64,000 nucleotides of DNA from Candidatus Nitrosocosmicus agrestis. GTDB lineage: Archaea; Thermoproteota; Nitrososphaeria; Nitrososphaerales; Nitrososphaeraceae. The stretch is taken from NCBI RefSeq assembly GCF_008389435.1, contig NZ_VUYS01000003.1:62001-126000 (forward strand), given 5' to 3'. The position numbers were made by a program, and so were the translations under genes. This document shows positions 42,447 to 51,119 of the stretch, in pieces (the first letter of the stretch is position 1; every line of letters begins with the position of its first letter). The notes under the pieces are model-generated. The model saw nothing but the letters and a program-made list of their open reading frames with translations, made no database searches and had not been told where the DNA came from.

Positions 42447-42947
42447 ATGCCTATAGATCCAGAGTTTCCGAAAAATCACAATGTGATAGGTAAACATTCT
42501 ACTTCCGATGGTTCATACTCTCATTTTGTATGGGGCCCGGGAAGGTCTGATGCAGAGTCTTCAACCAACAAAGAAGTTCAAGACGCATACAAAGCAAGAG
42601 GTGAGGAGTACCTTCCTTTGGGGGTACATGGAACTTTTGTGGCAGTAGATTGGGATTCTTGTATTTCTGATGGTGCGTGTATTGAAGCCTGTCCTGTTCA
42701 AGTTTATCAGTGGTACAGATCAGAACAAGACGTTCCCGCTATCGAAATGGTAAATGCAGTAAGTGAAGGGATAGGTGATGATCATAATAGAGAAGGAAGG
42801 AGAGATTACACTGATAAGCCCGATCCAATAAGAGAAAGTGCGTGCATTTGGTGTATGGCGTGTGTTACCGTATGTCCTACTAATTCGATCAAAGTGGACG
42901 AAGCTAATCTGCAAGTACATATGGAGGAGGCTAAAAGAAGTGCTTGA
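42447..42947 (+). CDS. Dicluster ferredoxin with N-terminal extension (Sulfolobus zinc-ferredoxin type)
   Basis: A 166-residue ferredoxin. Cluster motifs are CISDGACIEACP (about 71-82) and CIWCMACVTVCP (about 131-142). The first has Asp-Gly in place of the second Cys position, as in thermoacidophilic archaeal ferredoxins, where one cluster may be 3Fe-4S. The extension of about 60 residues contains His residues (KNHNVIGKHSTSDG) that bind zinc in the Sulfolobus protein. It carries electrons for oxidoreductases such as 2-oxoacid:ferredoxin oxidoreductase in the cytosol. ATG start at 42447. Confidence 0.9.
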   Translation: MPIDPEFPKNHNVIGKHSTSDGSYSHFVWGPGRSDAESSTNKEVQDAYKARGEEYLPLGVHGTFVAVDWDSCISDGACIEACPVQVYQWYRSEQDVPAIEMVNAVSEGIGDDHNREGRRDYTDKPDPIRESACIWCMACVTVCPTNSIKVDEANLQVHMEEAKRSA

Positions 42948-43470
42948 TGCAGTTTTGACTTACAGAAAGGAAAAAATTAAGTTTTTACAAGTGTCAGTAA
43001 ATTGCTTTTTCTAATTAAATATTTATTCGATAATTTGGAATTATGATTTCTGGTCAGAAAATAATCCTTTTCTGATGATGAGTAAATGTTTATAGTTAGA
43101 TAGCGAAGTGTTAGTATAATATTAAAACGGTATTTCTCATTACTGATTATATTTCTTGTTTCAATAAACAATGGTTTTATCTGGAAAATAAAATGTGATG
43201 AATAATTCGCCAATAGATTGTATTCTGTTTCTTTTGTCTCCTTTGTGATCTTGTAGACTACTAATCCATATTGTATATTTTGACCTATACTTGGGACCAG
43301 ATCAGTGACCCTTGAGTGGCTTTAAGCATCCAAAGGTAATAGAACTTAACTTATCTTACAACACCGTTTTTAAATATACAACAAAGCCTTATGTTTCCAT
43401 TAATGATAACACATGGACAAGATATGAAAAGCAAGTCTGATCATGTATCTATTGCCGTAATCATAATAGT
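42948..43470. other. Intergenic gap with a doubtful short ORF
   Basis: A 78-codon minus-strand frame (42977-43213) has no motif and an AT-driven composition (Ile, Asn, Lys, Tyr); I do not call it. The rest shows nothing. Confidence 0.4.
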
Positions 43471-43720
43471 ATTGTTCCTCCAACATCAAATGCTGGATCT
43501 GACCAAACAGTGATCCGGCGAAACTGTCCCCCTTAATGGAAGTAATAGCTTATCAAACGGTTCTTCATTGACATATTTGTGAATCCGGCTAGATTAAACC
43601 CCGTTGAATTAAGTGATTCAACATCTTTAATCCGTCTTTTACAGTACTAGAGGTAATGTCCAAACTGGTCTCACTTTCCAATTAGCCATAACCAATGTGG
43701 AAGAAATAATGAGTTAGCCT
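43471..43720 (+). pseudogene. Remnant of a PKD/cadherin-like extracellular domain
   Basis: Pieces in shifting frames read PPTSNAGSDQTV, PLNGSNSLSNGSSLTY, LSDSTS-like residues, NPSF-like and TGLTFQLAITNV-like segments. This order (NAGxDQTV, LNGS, LTYxW, FQL) is that of PKD-type beta-sandwich repeats in exported archaeal proteins. No frame is intact and several stops occur, so this is a decayed fragment. I read it by eye; boundaries are approximate. Confidence 0.45.
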
Positions 43721-43918
43721 GACAAATTTATTATTACTATAAATCTTATTTCTCATCTTCACCAAATGAAAAATTTAGTTTGGATTTGTAGGAAAATCAG
43801 TAACAATTGATAAAATGGGAAAACTGCAAAGGCTATTTTATCTCTGTTTTTGTTTGATTCGCTATTATATCCATTTTTATATGGCCTTTTGCAAAAGGAC
43901 CCAAAGTGCTTTCTCAGA

Positions 43919-44938
43919 TTATTTTTTTTCAATTAATAATTCATTGACAAATTTTGGTTCAATAATGTATTGAAAATTGGGATATTTACTTATTACACCT
44001 CTTTCGGCAAAAAAATCGGCAATCGAGTTTCCAGAGGTGTACAGCGAAGCTGAAGTATTTAATTCCTTATTCATTGAAATTTGGCTGTTATGTTCCAAGT
44101 CCATAACTTCGGCATCATCCAACCCTTTGATAATGTCCGTTTTGTTTACACCCGTTTTTACGGACATTATTTTTATATCTTGCTCTTTATTCTTCTCATA
44201 ATCTTCCTTTGCTTCTACCAGAGATTTTATGATATTTTTAATATCATTGGGTCTTTGTTCGACTACATCTGAATGAAATGCCAATACGGTAGTCAAAACA
44301 CCGGGTACAATAGCACCTGTGGAGAGAATTTTGAATTCACTCTTTAACGCATCTAATGAGTATGGATTATAGAAATGCCCTGCATCGATCTCGCCTTTCT
44401 TTAATGCATCTGACATATTTTGAACAGGAATGCTCGCGAATTCAACATCGCCTTCATCAAGACCAACTTTTTTTAGTGATTCTAATATATAATAATGTGA
44501 AAAACTGTTGATCCCATCGACACCCACTTTTTTACCCTTTAATTCCGTGAGGTTGTCTACATTGCCTATAATTGGATCTGCATCTTTTGCTATATCGGTA
44601 TTGAATACTACTTTAGTATCGATTCCTTCAGAGTTCTGTATTATTGCATCAGAATATACTACAAACATCCCATCATATTCTCCATTAGCATAATCTGTAA
44701 GCGTACCAGCATAATCTTGAGCTAATGTTAGGTTTACGTCAACATTATTTTTTTCAAAATATCCCTTTTCTTGAGCAACATAAGCCAAAAAATTTGGAGG
44801 CCATATTCCTACTGAAAGTCTTAGTGGTTTTTCATTTGATGTTTGAGCAGATACTATATTGAATGAACTCAAAAATATTATTATTATAATACTGGAAATT
44901 ACAATCATATGCATTTTCTTACTTGGATTTTCAAACAA
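43919..44938 (-). CDS. NMT1/THI5-like ABC substrate-binding protein
   Basis: A 339-residue exported protein. A signal-like segment (KKMHMIVISSIIIIIFLSSF, ending VSAQ) precedes a type 2 periplasmic-binding fold: LRLSVGIWPPNFLAYVAQEKGYF, VNLTLAQDYAGTLTDYANGEYD, LKGKKVGVDGINSFSHYYI and the late IKNIIKSLVEAKEDYE. This is the NMT1/SsuA/TauA-like family that binds nitrate, sulfonates, taurine or pyrimidine precursors. No permease or ATPase gene lies nearby, so it is an orphan. The start is TTG at 44938, which keeps the positive KK before the hydrophobic segment; ATG at 44914 is the alternative. Confidence 0.8.
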   Translation of the reverse strand: MFENPSKKMHMIVISSIIIIIFLSSFNIVSAQTSNEKPLRLSVGIWPPNFLAYVAQEKGYFEKNNVDVNLTLAQDYAGTLTDYANGEYDGMFVVYSDAIIQNSEGIDTKVVFNTDIAKDADPIIGNVDNLTELKGKKVGVDGINSFSHYYILESLKKVGLDEGDVEFASIPVQNMSDALKKGEIDAGHFYNPYSLDALKSEFKILSTGAIVPGVLTTVLAFHSDVVEQRPNDIKNIIKSLVEAKEDYEKNKEQDIKIMSVKTGVNKTDIIKGLDDAEVMDLEHNSQISMNKELNTSASLYTSGNSIADFFAERGVISKYPNFQYIIEPKFVNELLIEKK

Positions 44939-45364
44939 TTTATTATTTCATTACTATTGTTGTACGTATGTTATATCAATTTTTATTGAACTTTTGGAAC
45001 ATTTTTAATCCTCATACAAAGAATACGGATTTTAGTCTCCGCAAGCTAAAACAAAATGTATAATCTTTTGACTTGTGTATCATGTTACTAAAGGGATACA
45101 TGAAAAAGATACCTTCAGTGTAAAGATTCATATTGTATAGCACATCTAGAATAATAACAGTATTTACAAATTACTTAATTTAAATATCGAGTCGTCACAA
45201 TATAGATTTCTTGATCAGAAGCATGTGCCTACTAAACAAATATTTCAATACATTATCGCATTATATGTAGTAGCAGTAACTCTTTTGTTTAACCGTGTCC
45301 CAAGCTCATTTTTCAGACATTTGAATCTAATAGAGTACCATCAACCCTTGATGTTATCTTTTTT
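44939..45364. other. Intergenic gap
   Basis: About 425 AT-rich bases upstream of the binding-protein gene. No gene or structure is recognised. Confidence 0.5.
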
Positions 45365-45898
45365 CTAAACTGTAAGTTTCAGTCTATCAATCAGTCTTTG
45401 ATTCTGGATTATAAGACAAAAAAAGAGGTAAAGTGATAATGAATTCTTTGAATCTTTTTCAATTACAGTCTTGGCAGCACCTTCACTTAAACCATTACAA
45501 CAGTTAATTAGCATATTATGCAAAACTTCTCGATCACCTTGATGAAGTGCGTTGATTAGTCTATGCCACTTATCATAGGTTTTATCAAACAATTCTTTAC
45601 TATGTGGTTTGTATATTTGCGATGTAACTATTTCTTTAACTATGGACTCATTGCTTGTATTCCTGTTCTCAATATCTACAAGTGTCTTGTAATGATGCAA
45701 TATCATTCCCATCATGATTGGTTCTATAGGTATCGGCCTGTCTGCAGAAGAAATATAAGATGTATAAAGTTTAGCATTATCAAATAGAGAATCAAAAGTC
45801 TTTTTGGCATCCTTGGTCTTTAGTTCCTTTTTAAATTCAGACCAAACTATCTTTTCTATTTCCATGAGTTGTCGAAACGATGGTATACTGCGGCCCAC
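45365..45898 (-). CDS. Conserved archaeal hypothetical protein (MGRxxPSFR type)
   Basis: A 177-residue soluble, helical protein beginning MGRSIPSFRQLMEIEKIVWS, after which come IPIEPIMMGMILHHYKTLVD and a helical tail. The opening MGRxxPSFR and the later PIxMxxIxxHHYK pattern recur, as I recall, in uncharacterised archaeal proteins. No catalytic motif. The start is GTG at 45898. It is separated by 62 bases from the upstream 96-residue gene on the same strand, so the two may be cotranscribed. Confidence 0.62.
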   Translation of the reverse strand: MGRSIPSFRQLMEIEKIVWSEFKKELKTKDAKKTFDSLFDNAKLYTSYISSADRPIPIEPIMMGMILHHYKTLVDIENRNTSNESIVKEIVTSQIYKPHSKELFDKTYDKWHRLINALHQGDREVLHNMLINCCNGLSEGAAKTVIEKDSKNSLSLYLFFCLIIQNQRLIDRLKLTV

Positions 45899-45960
45899 AT
45901 AGACATTACAAAGTCGATGGATTTAACCATTACGCAGTTATACGCAGTGTAATTCTATAA

Positions 45961-46251
45961 TTAGTAATCGGAATATTCATCTATTGTCTTTTGTGTTAGA
46001 TAGATCGAATTCACATTTGTAGGATCTACAAAGATAAAACCATTGTTAATTAGATCGTTTCTAACGTGTTGTCTAATCTCTAGGTTTGATTCTTCTTTGT
46101 TTCTGTTGCCCCCTCTTTCCAGGCAGGCTTCATTATAAATATCAACAAACTTTACTGGTACTTTCAATTCGCCGCTTGTACTCTCAATCAAAACCTTGAC
46201 AAAAGTTAAAGTCAAACTCTCAATCTTATCAGATTTGTCTTGTGATTCCAA
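45961..46251 (-). CDS. Small hypothetical protein, possible winged helix (96 aa)
   Basis: A 96-residue protein (TTG start) with TLTFVKVLIESTSGELKVPV at the start and EIRQHVRNDLINNGFIFVDP near the end, a helix-turn pattern that could be a small DNA-binding domain. It is upstream of and co-directional with the 177-residue gene. No known family recognised. Confidence 0.5.
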   Translation of the reverse strand: MESQDKSDKIESLTLTFVKVLIESTSGELKVPVKFVDIYNEACLERGGNRNKEESNLEIRQHVRNDLINNGFIFVDPTNVNSIYLTQKTIDEYSDY

Positions 46252-46407
46252 TCATATTGATCTACACAAAGTTACTTATAACACTGTATTGCTATGAGCC
46301 GACAGAAATATCTGAAAAGAAGAAATCCCAACCAAAACTATTCCTACTATTACTTACTATTTGGAAAAAGCTTAATTCTTCTATAGACCTACAAATTCTA
46401 TCTCCAT

Positions 46408-46961
46408 GTTATCAAAAGCTGAAATCCAATACCTTCAAGGTCATAAACTAGCTTCCAAAACTTATGAAAGGAAGTTAATATGTTTAATCAAAAAAGGTTG
46501 AAGTTTTAGAAACGGAACTGCCACTCTTAACAAGTATGTTTGGGGAAAATATCAAATCCGTATTTTCTGAAATTCTACACGGGAAGGCAGTGGCGCCCCA
46601 CTCCGTGAAGCAGGAGAAAAACGATGACAATACTCAATATTCTAACTATGGAAAGGCCGCTACTGAATTTAGTAATCCATACAATGACCAATTCCATCTA
46701 TTTAACGGAAAAGGCGACATGCATGAAGGCTTACTCAATTCATTGAGGTTGCTTGGCCAGCACAATATCAATGGTGCTACAAAATTTAGTAATGGAAATC
46801 TAGCATCCGCTACTGAATTTAGTAATTTCAACAATATGGATGATTCTTATTCAAAACTTGTAAATATTTCAGCAATGGAATTGTATCATACTAAAAATTT
46901 CAGTAAATCAACTACCGATTGTTTAATTTCTGAGTGGACCGGGTCGGATTTATATTGTTAA
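46408..46961 (+). pseudogene. Frameshifted int(N)-like protein with TEFSN repeats
   Basis: ATG at 46408 gives MLSKAEIQYLQGHKLASKTY, ERKLICLIKKG, then TGA. Removing one A from the A6 run (46487-46493 area) restores VEVLETELPLLTSMFGENIK and the frame continues to the TAA at 46959-46961, about 184 residues in all. The N-terminal part is clearly related to the integrase N-terminal fragment at 50696-51119 (LLSKAEFQFLQGQKVVSKSY, then LDKDLPLLLSLF). The rest has three copies of ATEFSN/ATKFSN. The downstream frame alone (from ATG 46536) would encode 141 residues and may still be expressed. Confidence 0.55.
46659..46826 (+). repeat. Three copies of an 18-bp near-palindromic motif
   Basis: GCTACTGAATTTAGTAAT occurs at 46659-46676 and 46809-46826, and with two changes (GCTACAAAATTTAGTAAT) at 46776-46793. 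Its core is nearly palindromic (ttACTgAATTtAGTaa). Related copies occur in the integrase N-terminal fragment at 50895-50912 and 50944-50961. Confidence 0.7.
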
Positions 46962-47225
46962 CGATATAATCTTTGGGTTAGATAATGAAAGACCTAAATT
47001 TATTATATTTGAGTTTACATATATTATGGCCCTCTGGTTCATGGTCTTCATTCAAATTAGTTTTGAGACGGTCAGATAAAATGGATTTAGCGATTCTTCA
47101 CAAATAGGTTTATCAGTTAAAGTGTAGATCATGTGGTAAGTCGGGTTTATTGATGCAATAGTACAAAATAATATGCAATACCTTTAATATTTTAAGATTG
47201 AATATATGCAATAACTGCAATCAAA

Positions 47226-47570
47226 ATGAATCAATCTAGTTCGTATATTAAAACAATATCACATAGAAGGGAAAGAGTAATTGCATTACTAACAAAAGGA
47301 CTCAAAGGATTTCAGTTTGCAAATGATTTGGTGGTTAGATTCTGTTACTATTAGTAGATATATACATTTCCTGGAGAAGGAATCCAGTGATAGTCTTAAT
47401 TCCTTGGTCAAGGAAAGATGCCATTTTTGTATCAAACAACTATCGAAGGCATCAAAACAGTACTGAATGAACGTTGGAATATTTACAATAAGGATGTCGA
47501 TAACGAAGTCACATGGAGGAACAAGTTAAATGCTTTAAAACTAGAGAAAGAATGCTTTGAGATTTCGTAA
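47226..47570 (+). pseudogene. Decayed helix-turn-helix gene
   Basis: ATG at 47226 opens MNQSSSYIKTISHRRERVIA, LLTKGLKGFQFANDL. After a one-base shift it continues as a helix-turn-helix (GVDSVTISRYIHFLEKES, SDSLNSLVKER), and after a second shift as LYQTTIEGIKTVLNERWNIY and LNALKLEKECFEIS with TAA at 47568-47570. The pattern (RRExVxxLLxKG, ISRxIxxL, KxxALxLxKECxE) matches a small HTH family common in thaumarchaea, as I remember it. At least two frameshifts make it non-functional. Confidence 0.55.
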
Positions 47571-47772
47571 TAGATATATTGCGGGCCCAACTTTGGACCA
47601 AATTTAATATTAGATGGTTTTTATGAACTTGGAATAAAGTCACAAGATCTAATCTAAATTATCGATATACACTATTGTTGTAGAATAGAAAAAAACGTTT
47701 CAATTATTTTTTACCATTATTAAAATTTTTCATAGGATTATAATATTTTAATAATACAAAAACTAAACTGAT

Positions 47773-49137
47773 ATGATGAAGTTAGTTGATAGCATTTTTA
47801 AAAATTATATAAATATATTTTCACAATCAAAATATTTTCTTGGTTCTTTAATTATCATAATGATCATCTATTTTGGCAATAACCATATTCCTTTTACTTT
47901 TTCTCAACAACAACTACCAAATGTAAATGATCCTTCTTTGAAAATAGATCGTGTGGCCGATGGATTACAATCTCCAACTAGCATGGCATTTCTGACGAAC
48001 AATTCGCTTTTGATAGCGCAAAAGGAAGGAACCCTATCAATGCTAGATCTTAACAATCCTACCAATATAGAACCCATATTGGAGTTAAGCAATGTCAATA
48101 GCAAAAATGAAAGGGGACTTTTAGGAATCACAATTGACAATAACAAAAGTGGAGAATCTAGCATTTTTCTTTATGTTACCGAGACTAGAACTCAATTGGA
48201 TCAGGAGACGCAGGATACTGCAAGTAATGATGATTTGAGAAATAGGGTTTACAAATATGAATGGGATGAGGTAGAACAAAGACTTTCAAATCCAAAGATT
48301 ATTTTAGACCTGCCAGCAGGTCCTGGAACAAACCACCAAGGTGGAAAAATCAAAATTGGTCCTGATAATCAACTCTACGTGGTAATTGGAGAATTACAGA
48401 GAGAGGGACAGTTACAAAATTTTAGAGAAGGGCCAGAGCCTGATGACAGTGGTGTTATATTCAGGGTAAATCCGGTGGATGGCTCGCCGTCAAATAATAA
48501 TCCTTTCATAGAAGCAAATAACGGCGACAAAGGTGGAAATAATAATCTATTGGCTAAATACTATGCATACGGAATAAGAAATAGTTTTGGGTTTGATTTT
48601 GATCCCATCACAGGAAAGTTATGGGATACAGAAAATGGTGAGAATCTCTATGATGAAATAAACATAGTAGAATCAGGGTTTAATAGTGGATGGAAATTGA
48701 TTATGGGACCATTTTCTAAGTCAGAAGCCATAACAGAAAATGATCTAGTTAACTTTCAGGGTTCACATTATTCTGATCCACTTTTAAGTTGGGAACAATC
48801 CAGAGGGATTACTGACCTTGAATTCTTTAAATCAGACAATTTGGGCCAAAAATATGCAAATAACATATTCGTAGGGGATATAACTAGAGGGAATTTATTC
48901 TTCTTGCAGGTAAATGAAAACAGAAATGGATTGCAGTTTGATAATGAACCAAATATAGCAAATGACCATATTGCATCAAGTGAAGAAGAAATTTCTTCAA
49001 TTACTTTAGGAACTGGTTTCAAAGGTATAACAGATGTAGAAACAGGTCCTGATGGAAATCTGTATATATTAACCTATAGCAGGGCCGATGGGGGGCAAGG
49101 AGCACTTTATAGAATATCAGAAAATACAACCCAATAA
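47773..49137 (+). CDS. Exported PQQ-dependent glucose/sorbosone dehydrogenase-type beta-propeller
   Basis: A 454-residue protein with an N-terminal hydrophobic export segment (about residues 20-35) and the GSDH-family pattern: RVADGLQSPTSMAFLTNNSLLI, ERGLLGITID, NHQGGKIKIGPDNQLYVVIG, YAYGIRNSFGFDFDPITGKLW-type blade and GFNSGWKLIMGP. The catalytic base His in the N-H-Q-G-G motif is present. Soluble aldose sugar dehydrogenases of this family oxidise sugars using PQQ; in autotrophs the substrate and cofactor supply are unclear. ATG at 47773. Probably extracytoplasmic. Confidence 0.86.
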   Translation: MMKLVDSIFKNYINIFSQSKYFLGSLIIIMIIYFGNNHIPFTFSQQQLPNVNDPSLKIDRVADGLQSPTSMAFLTNNSLLIAQKEGTLSMLDLNNPTNIEPILELSNVNSKNERGLLGITIDNNKSGESSIFLYVTETRTQLDQETQDTASNDDLRNRVYKYEWDEVEQRLSNPKIILDLPAGPGTNHQGGKIKIGPDNQLYVVIGELQREGQLQNFREGPEPDDSGVIFRVNPVDGSPSNNNPFIEANNGDKGGNNNLLAKYYAYGIRNSFGFDFDPITGKLWDTENGENLYDEINIVESGFNSGWKLIMGPFSKSEAITENDLVNFQGSHYSDPLLSWEQSRGITDLEFFKSDNLGQKYANNIFVGDITRGNLFFLQVNENRNGLQFDNEPNIANDHIASSEEEISSITLGTGFKGITDVETGPDGNLYILTYSRADGGQGALYRISENTTQ

Positions 49138-49401
49138 CTTTCATCCGATAGTAAGCCGGATAAATGGAATGCACTTACATAATCACACCAATTTCTGCAA
49201 ACCTAGCCCGTCTCGTTAAAGAATCATAATTGGATTATTCGTCAAACACAATTTTAAATTGTATAAAGAAAAACTACCATCCACGCTACCATTATTATTT
49301 TCAGGTTCCTGTTACAAATCGTTTTTAGGGTAATTCAATGTAAGTCAATGAAATAGATGACCGTTAGGAGTATCAGAGTTTAATGTTAAATAATTTTAGA
49401 T

Positions 49402-49614
49402 CTATAACTTTTTCCTAGTATTATCATCTTTTTCCCATTTTAGGTCTACAAAAGCAACTAGTTCTTTAGTTTCATTATGTATTACAGGATATGCAGATAA
49501 CACTTTGCGAAGATCTACTGAATCTCTCTTTACAATGATCCTATGTTTAAATTTGTGTGAACCATCAGGTAAATACTCAATGTCACCGGTTGAACTAACC
49601 ACAATTATGATCAC
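49402..49614 (-). CDS. Small hypothetical protein (70 aa)
   Basis: A 70-residue protein (GTG start) with a strand-rich N-terminal half (IIIVVSSTGDIEYLPDGSHK) and a charged end (FVDLKWEKDDNTRKKL). No family recognised. The composition is protein-like, so it may be real, but there is no independent support. Confidence 0.42.
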   Translation of the reverse strand: MIIIVVSSTGDIEYLPDGSHKFKHRIIVKRDSVDLRKVLSAYPVIHNETKELVAFVDLKWEKDDNTRKKL

Positions 49615-49753
49615 TATTAGAATCCCATAAGGCGTCAGTAAAATTTTACTGCTAAATTGTAAATCTAAAAAGGATAATATGTGTCACTGGGGGGCTCGTA
49701 TCCCTTATACTATAAGATTAGTTAACCAAGAGTTGAAGTATATACTCTCAGTT

Positions 49754-50110
49754 TCATGGTGTTATGTCTAGACACCTGGCGAAACCCTGCAAGAATCCAT
49801 CAACGTCTAAGTTGTCGAAACGTGCAAATGTCCACCATGCGTGATCGCCCGCCGGGGCGCTCTCTAAGATCTCTAGTCCGTCTATTTCTCCTGTGCTCAA
49901 TTGAATGCTATATCCTCCGCCCATGACTATATCGACTGTTTCACATGTAGCAGTAGACGATACTAGACCAGAAAAAATTCCTGCTTTCGGTCCAAACACT
50001 GTATATACACTCTGAGCAAAAGATTGTTCAAATGAGATTAGACCCATAGAACTCATAAATGCAGTTAATACTAAAAGTGATAACATAGTAACCTTGTTGC
50101 TTGTATGCAT
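49754..50110 (-). CDS. Small exported protein (118 aa)
   Basis: A 118-residue protein with a signal peptide (MHTSNKVTMLSLLVLTAFM, cleaved near SFAQ). The mature part has two cysteines (ATCETVD and ARCLDITP) that may form a disulfide, a Gly-rich turn (MGGGYSIQLS), and AGDHAWWTFARFDN. ATG start. Extracytoplasmic. Function unknown. Confidence 0.65.
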   Translation of the reverse strand: MHTSNKVTMLSLLVLTAFMSSMGLISFEQSFAQSVYTVFGPKAGIFSGLVSSTATCETVDIVMGGGYSIQLSTGEIDGLEILESAPAGDHAWWTFARFDNLDVDGFLQGFARCLDITP

Positions 50111-50300
50111 ATTATCTGGTTATACGTATATTTAATAGACTTTGTGAACAAGACCGATTCTTATTTCTACAATTATATTTCATATTATAATAGTTATGGT
50201 TAATCTCTATTAAATTGTTGAATAAAGAATAATCTATTATACAAACATGAATTTTTATCTTTAACTTTGATCTTGATGGATTATATTACTAAAAATAATG

Positions 50301-50344
50301 TCGACTGGAATCAACAGAAGCGGGTTTAAATCCCGCACTTCCAC
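50301..50344 (+). other. tRNA 3' fragment (T-arm and acceptor end)
   Basis: The stretch ends with a perfect T-stem and loop (GCGGG, TTTAAAT, CCCGC at 50320-50336) followed by acttccac, like the 3' half of a tRNA. No matching 5' half (ending to pair with TTCCA) is found upstream, so it is a fragment. Such 3' ends are often left as attachment sites by integrated elements. It lies about 350 bases left of the intact tRNA-Val. Confidence 0.5.
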
Positions 50345-50406
50345 TAATTCGTATTGACATGGCCCAGATCAATCCTTTTATTCTGGATTTTAAATCCTTA
50401 AGGTAG

Positions 50407-50598
50407 TTGACGAGCTGTTTGATTTGTCACAAAGGCTTCAACTCGACCTATATTAGAACGGGTTCTAACGGTGCTCTTAAGAAGATGGACTCCTACTGTG
50501 ATAAGTGTGCTATCCACTACGATTTAGAAAAAAACTGTTTACAGTATCTAATTCCTTATACAAAATACAAATCTCTAAAGCAGACCCAGATATCATAA
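50407..50598 (+). CDS. Small zinc-ribbon-like protein (63 aa)
   Basis: A 63-residue protein with two cysteine pairs (SCLICHKGF and YCDKCAIHYD), 26 residues apart, typical of a zinc knuckle or ribbon. The start is TTG at 50407. It lies between the tRNA fragment and the tRNA-Val gene. It may be real; the double CxxC is the main support. Confidence 0.48.
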   Translation: MTSCLICHKGFNSTYIRTGSNGALKKMDSYCDKCAIHYDLEKNCLQYLIPYTKYKSLKQTQIS

Positions 50599-50662
50599 CT
50601 AATAATTCAGTTTACTCAAATAATCCTAACAAAACCTCCGAAACAATGGAAAACGTACAATA

Positions 50663-50737
50663 TGGGCCGGGTCGGATTCGAACCAACGACCCCCGCCATG
50701 TCAAGGCGGTATCTTAACCAGGCTAGACCACCGGCCC
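50663..50737 (-). tRNA. tRNA-Val (GAC anticodon)
   Basis: Read on the minus strand, the sequence folds as a cloverleaf: acceptor GGGCCGG/CCGGCCC with discriminator A, D-stem GTCT/AGAT, anticodon stem CCGCC/GGCGG with loop TTGACAT (anticodon GAC, valine), a five-base variable loop and T-arm GTTGG-TTCGAAT-CCGAC. No intron. CCA is not encoded. The 5' half and the promoter lie inside the 96-bp repeat that bounds the integrated element, so integration has left the gene intact with a repeat copy as its 5' part. Confidence 0.92.
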
Positions 50738-50791
50738 CAATTTGATATTTAGTGAGTTCTTCTTTGTCTTTTATATATAATTGTTGATTAT
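50696..50791. repeat. attL: left copy of 96-bp direct repeat
   Basis: This 96-base sequence is identical to 60219-60314. It covers the anticodon loop to the 5' end of tRNA-Val plus 54 bases upstream, including the TATA box. It marks the left junction of the integrated element; the sequences diverge exactly at both ends (50695/60218 and 50792/60315). Confidence 0.93.
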
Positions 50792-51119
50792 ATTCTCCGT
50801 CAGTGGATTCTATGGGTTTAGTTTGGTTCTTGATGGATTCCAGAACCGCAGTAGCATTTTCTCTTTCTAATTGCTTTTTAATACGTATAGAATTCTTACT
50901 GAATTTAGTAAGATTAATTGAAGTTTCTTCCATGTTGTGATTCTTACCAAATTTAGTAAGATCTAGATTTGGAAATAATGATAAAAGGAGAGGTAGATCC
51001 TTATCTAAGAGGTTAGAAATCTTCTTCTTTACCACTGACTTGAGTTTGTACTCGTATGACTTGGATACAACTTTCTGACCTTGTAAAAACTGAAACTCAG
51101 CTTTAGAGAGAAGTGGCAT
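50696..51119 (-). CDS. Integrase N-terminal fragment, int(N) (split by integration)
   Basis: The frame starts at ATG 51119 (MPLLSKAEFQFLQGQKVVSK). It runs through a helical, basic region (SYEYKLKSVVKKKISNLLDK) and then through the attL repeat, where the tRNA sequence is translated as GAGGLAWLRYRLDM. In the integrated state it reads on 80 bases into chromosomal DNA (stop at 50616). In the excised circle it would instead join in frame to the catalytic part at 59287-60222, giving 451 residues. The region before the repeat is the DNA-binding N-terminal domain. This is the SSV-type int(N). Confidence 0.78.
50768..50780 (-). promoter_or_regulatory. TATA box of tRNA-Val within the att repeat
   Basis: On the minus strand TTATATATAAAAG is centred about 38 bases before the tRNA 5' end, a fair TATA box. 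Because it lies in the repeat, an identical copy at 60291-60303 precedes the integrase catalytic fragment. Confidence 0.5.
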
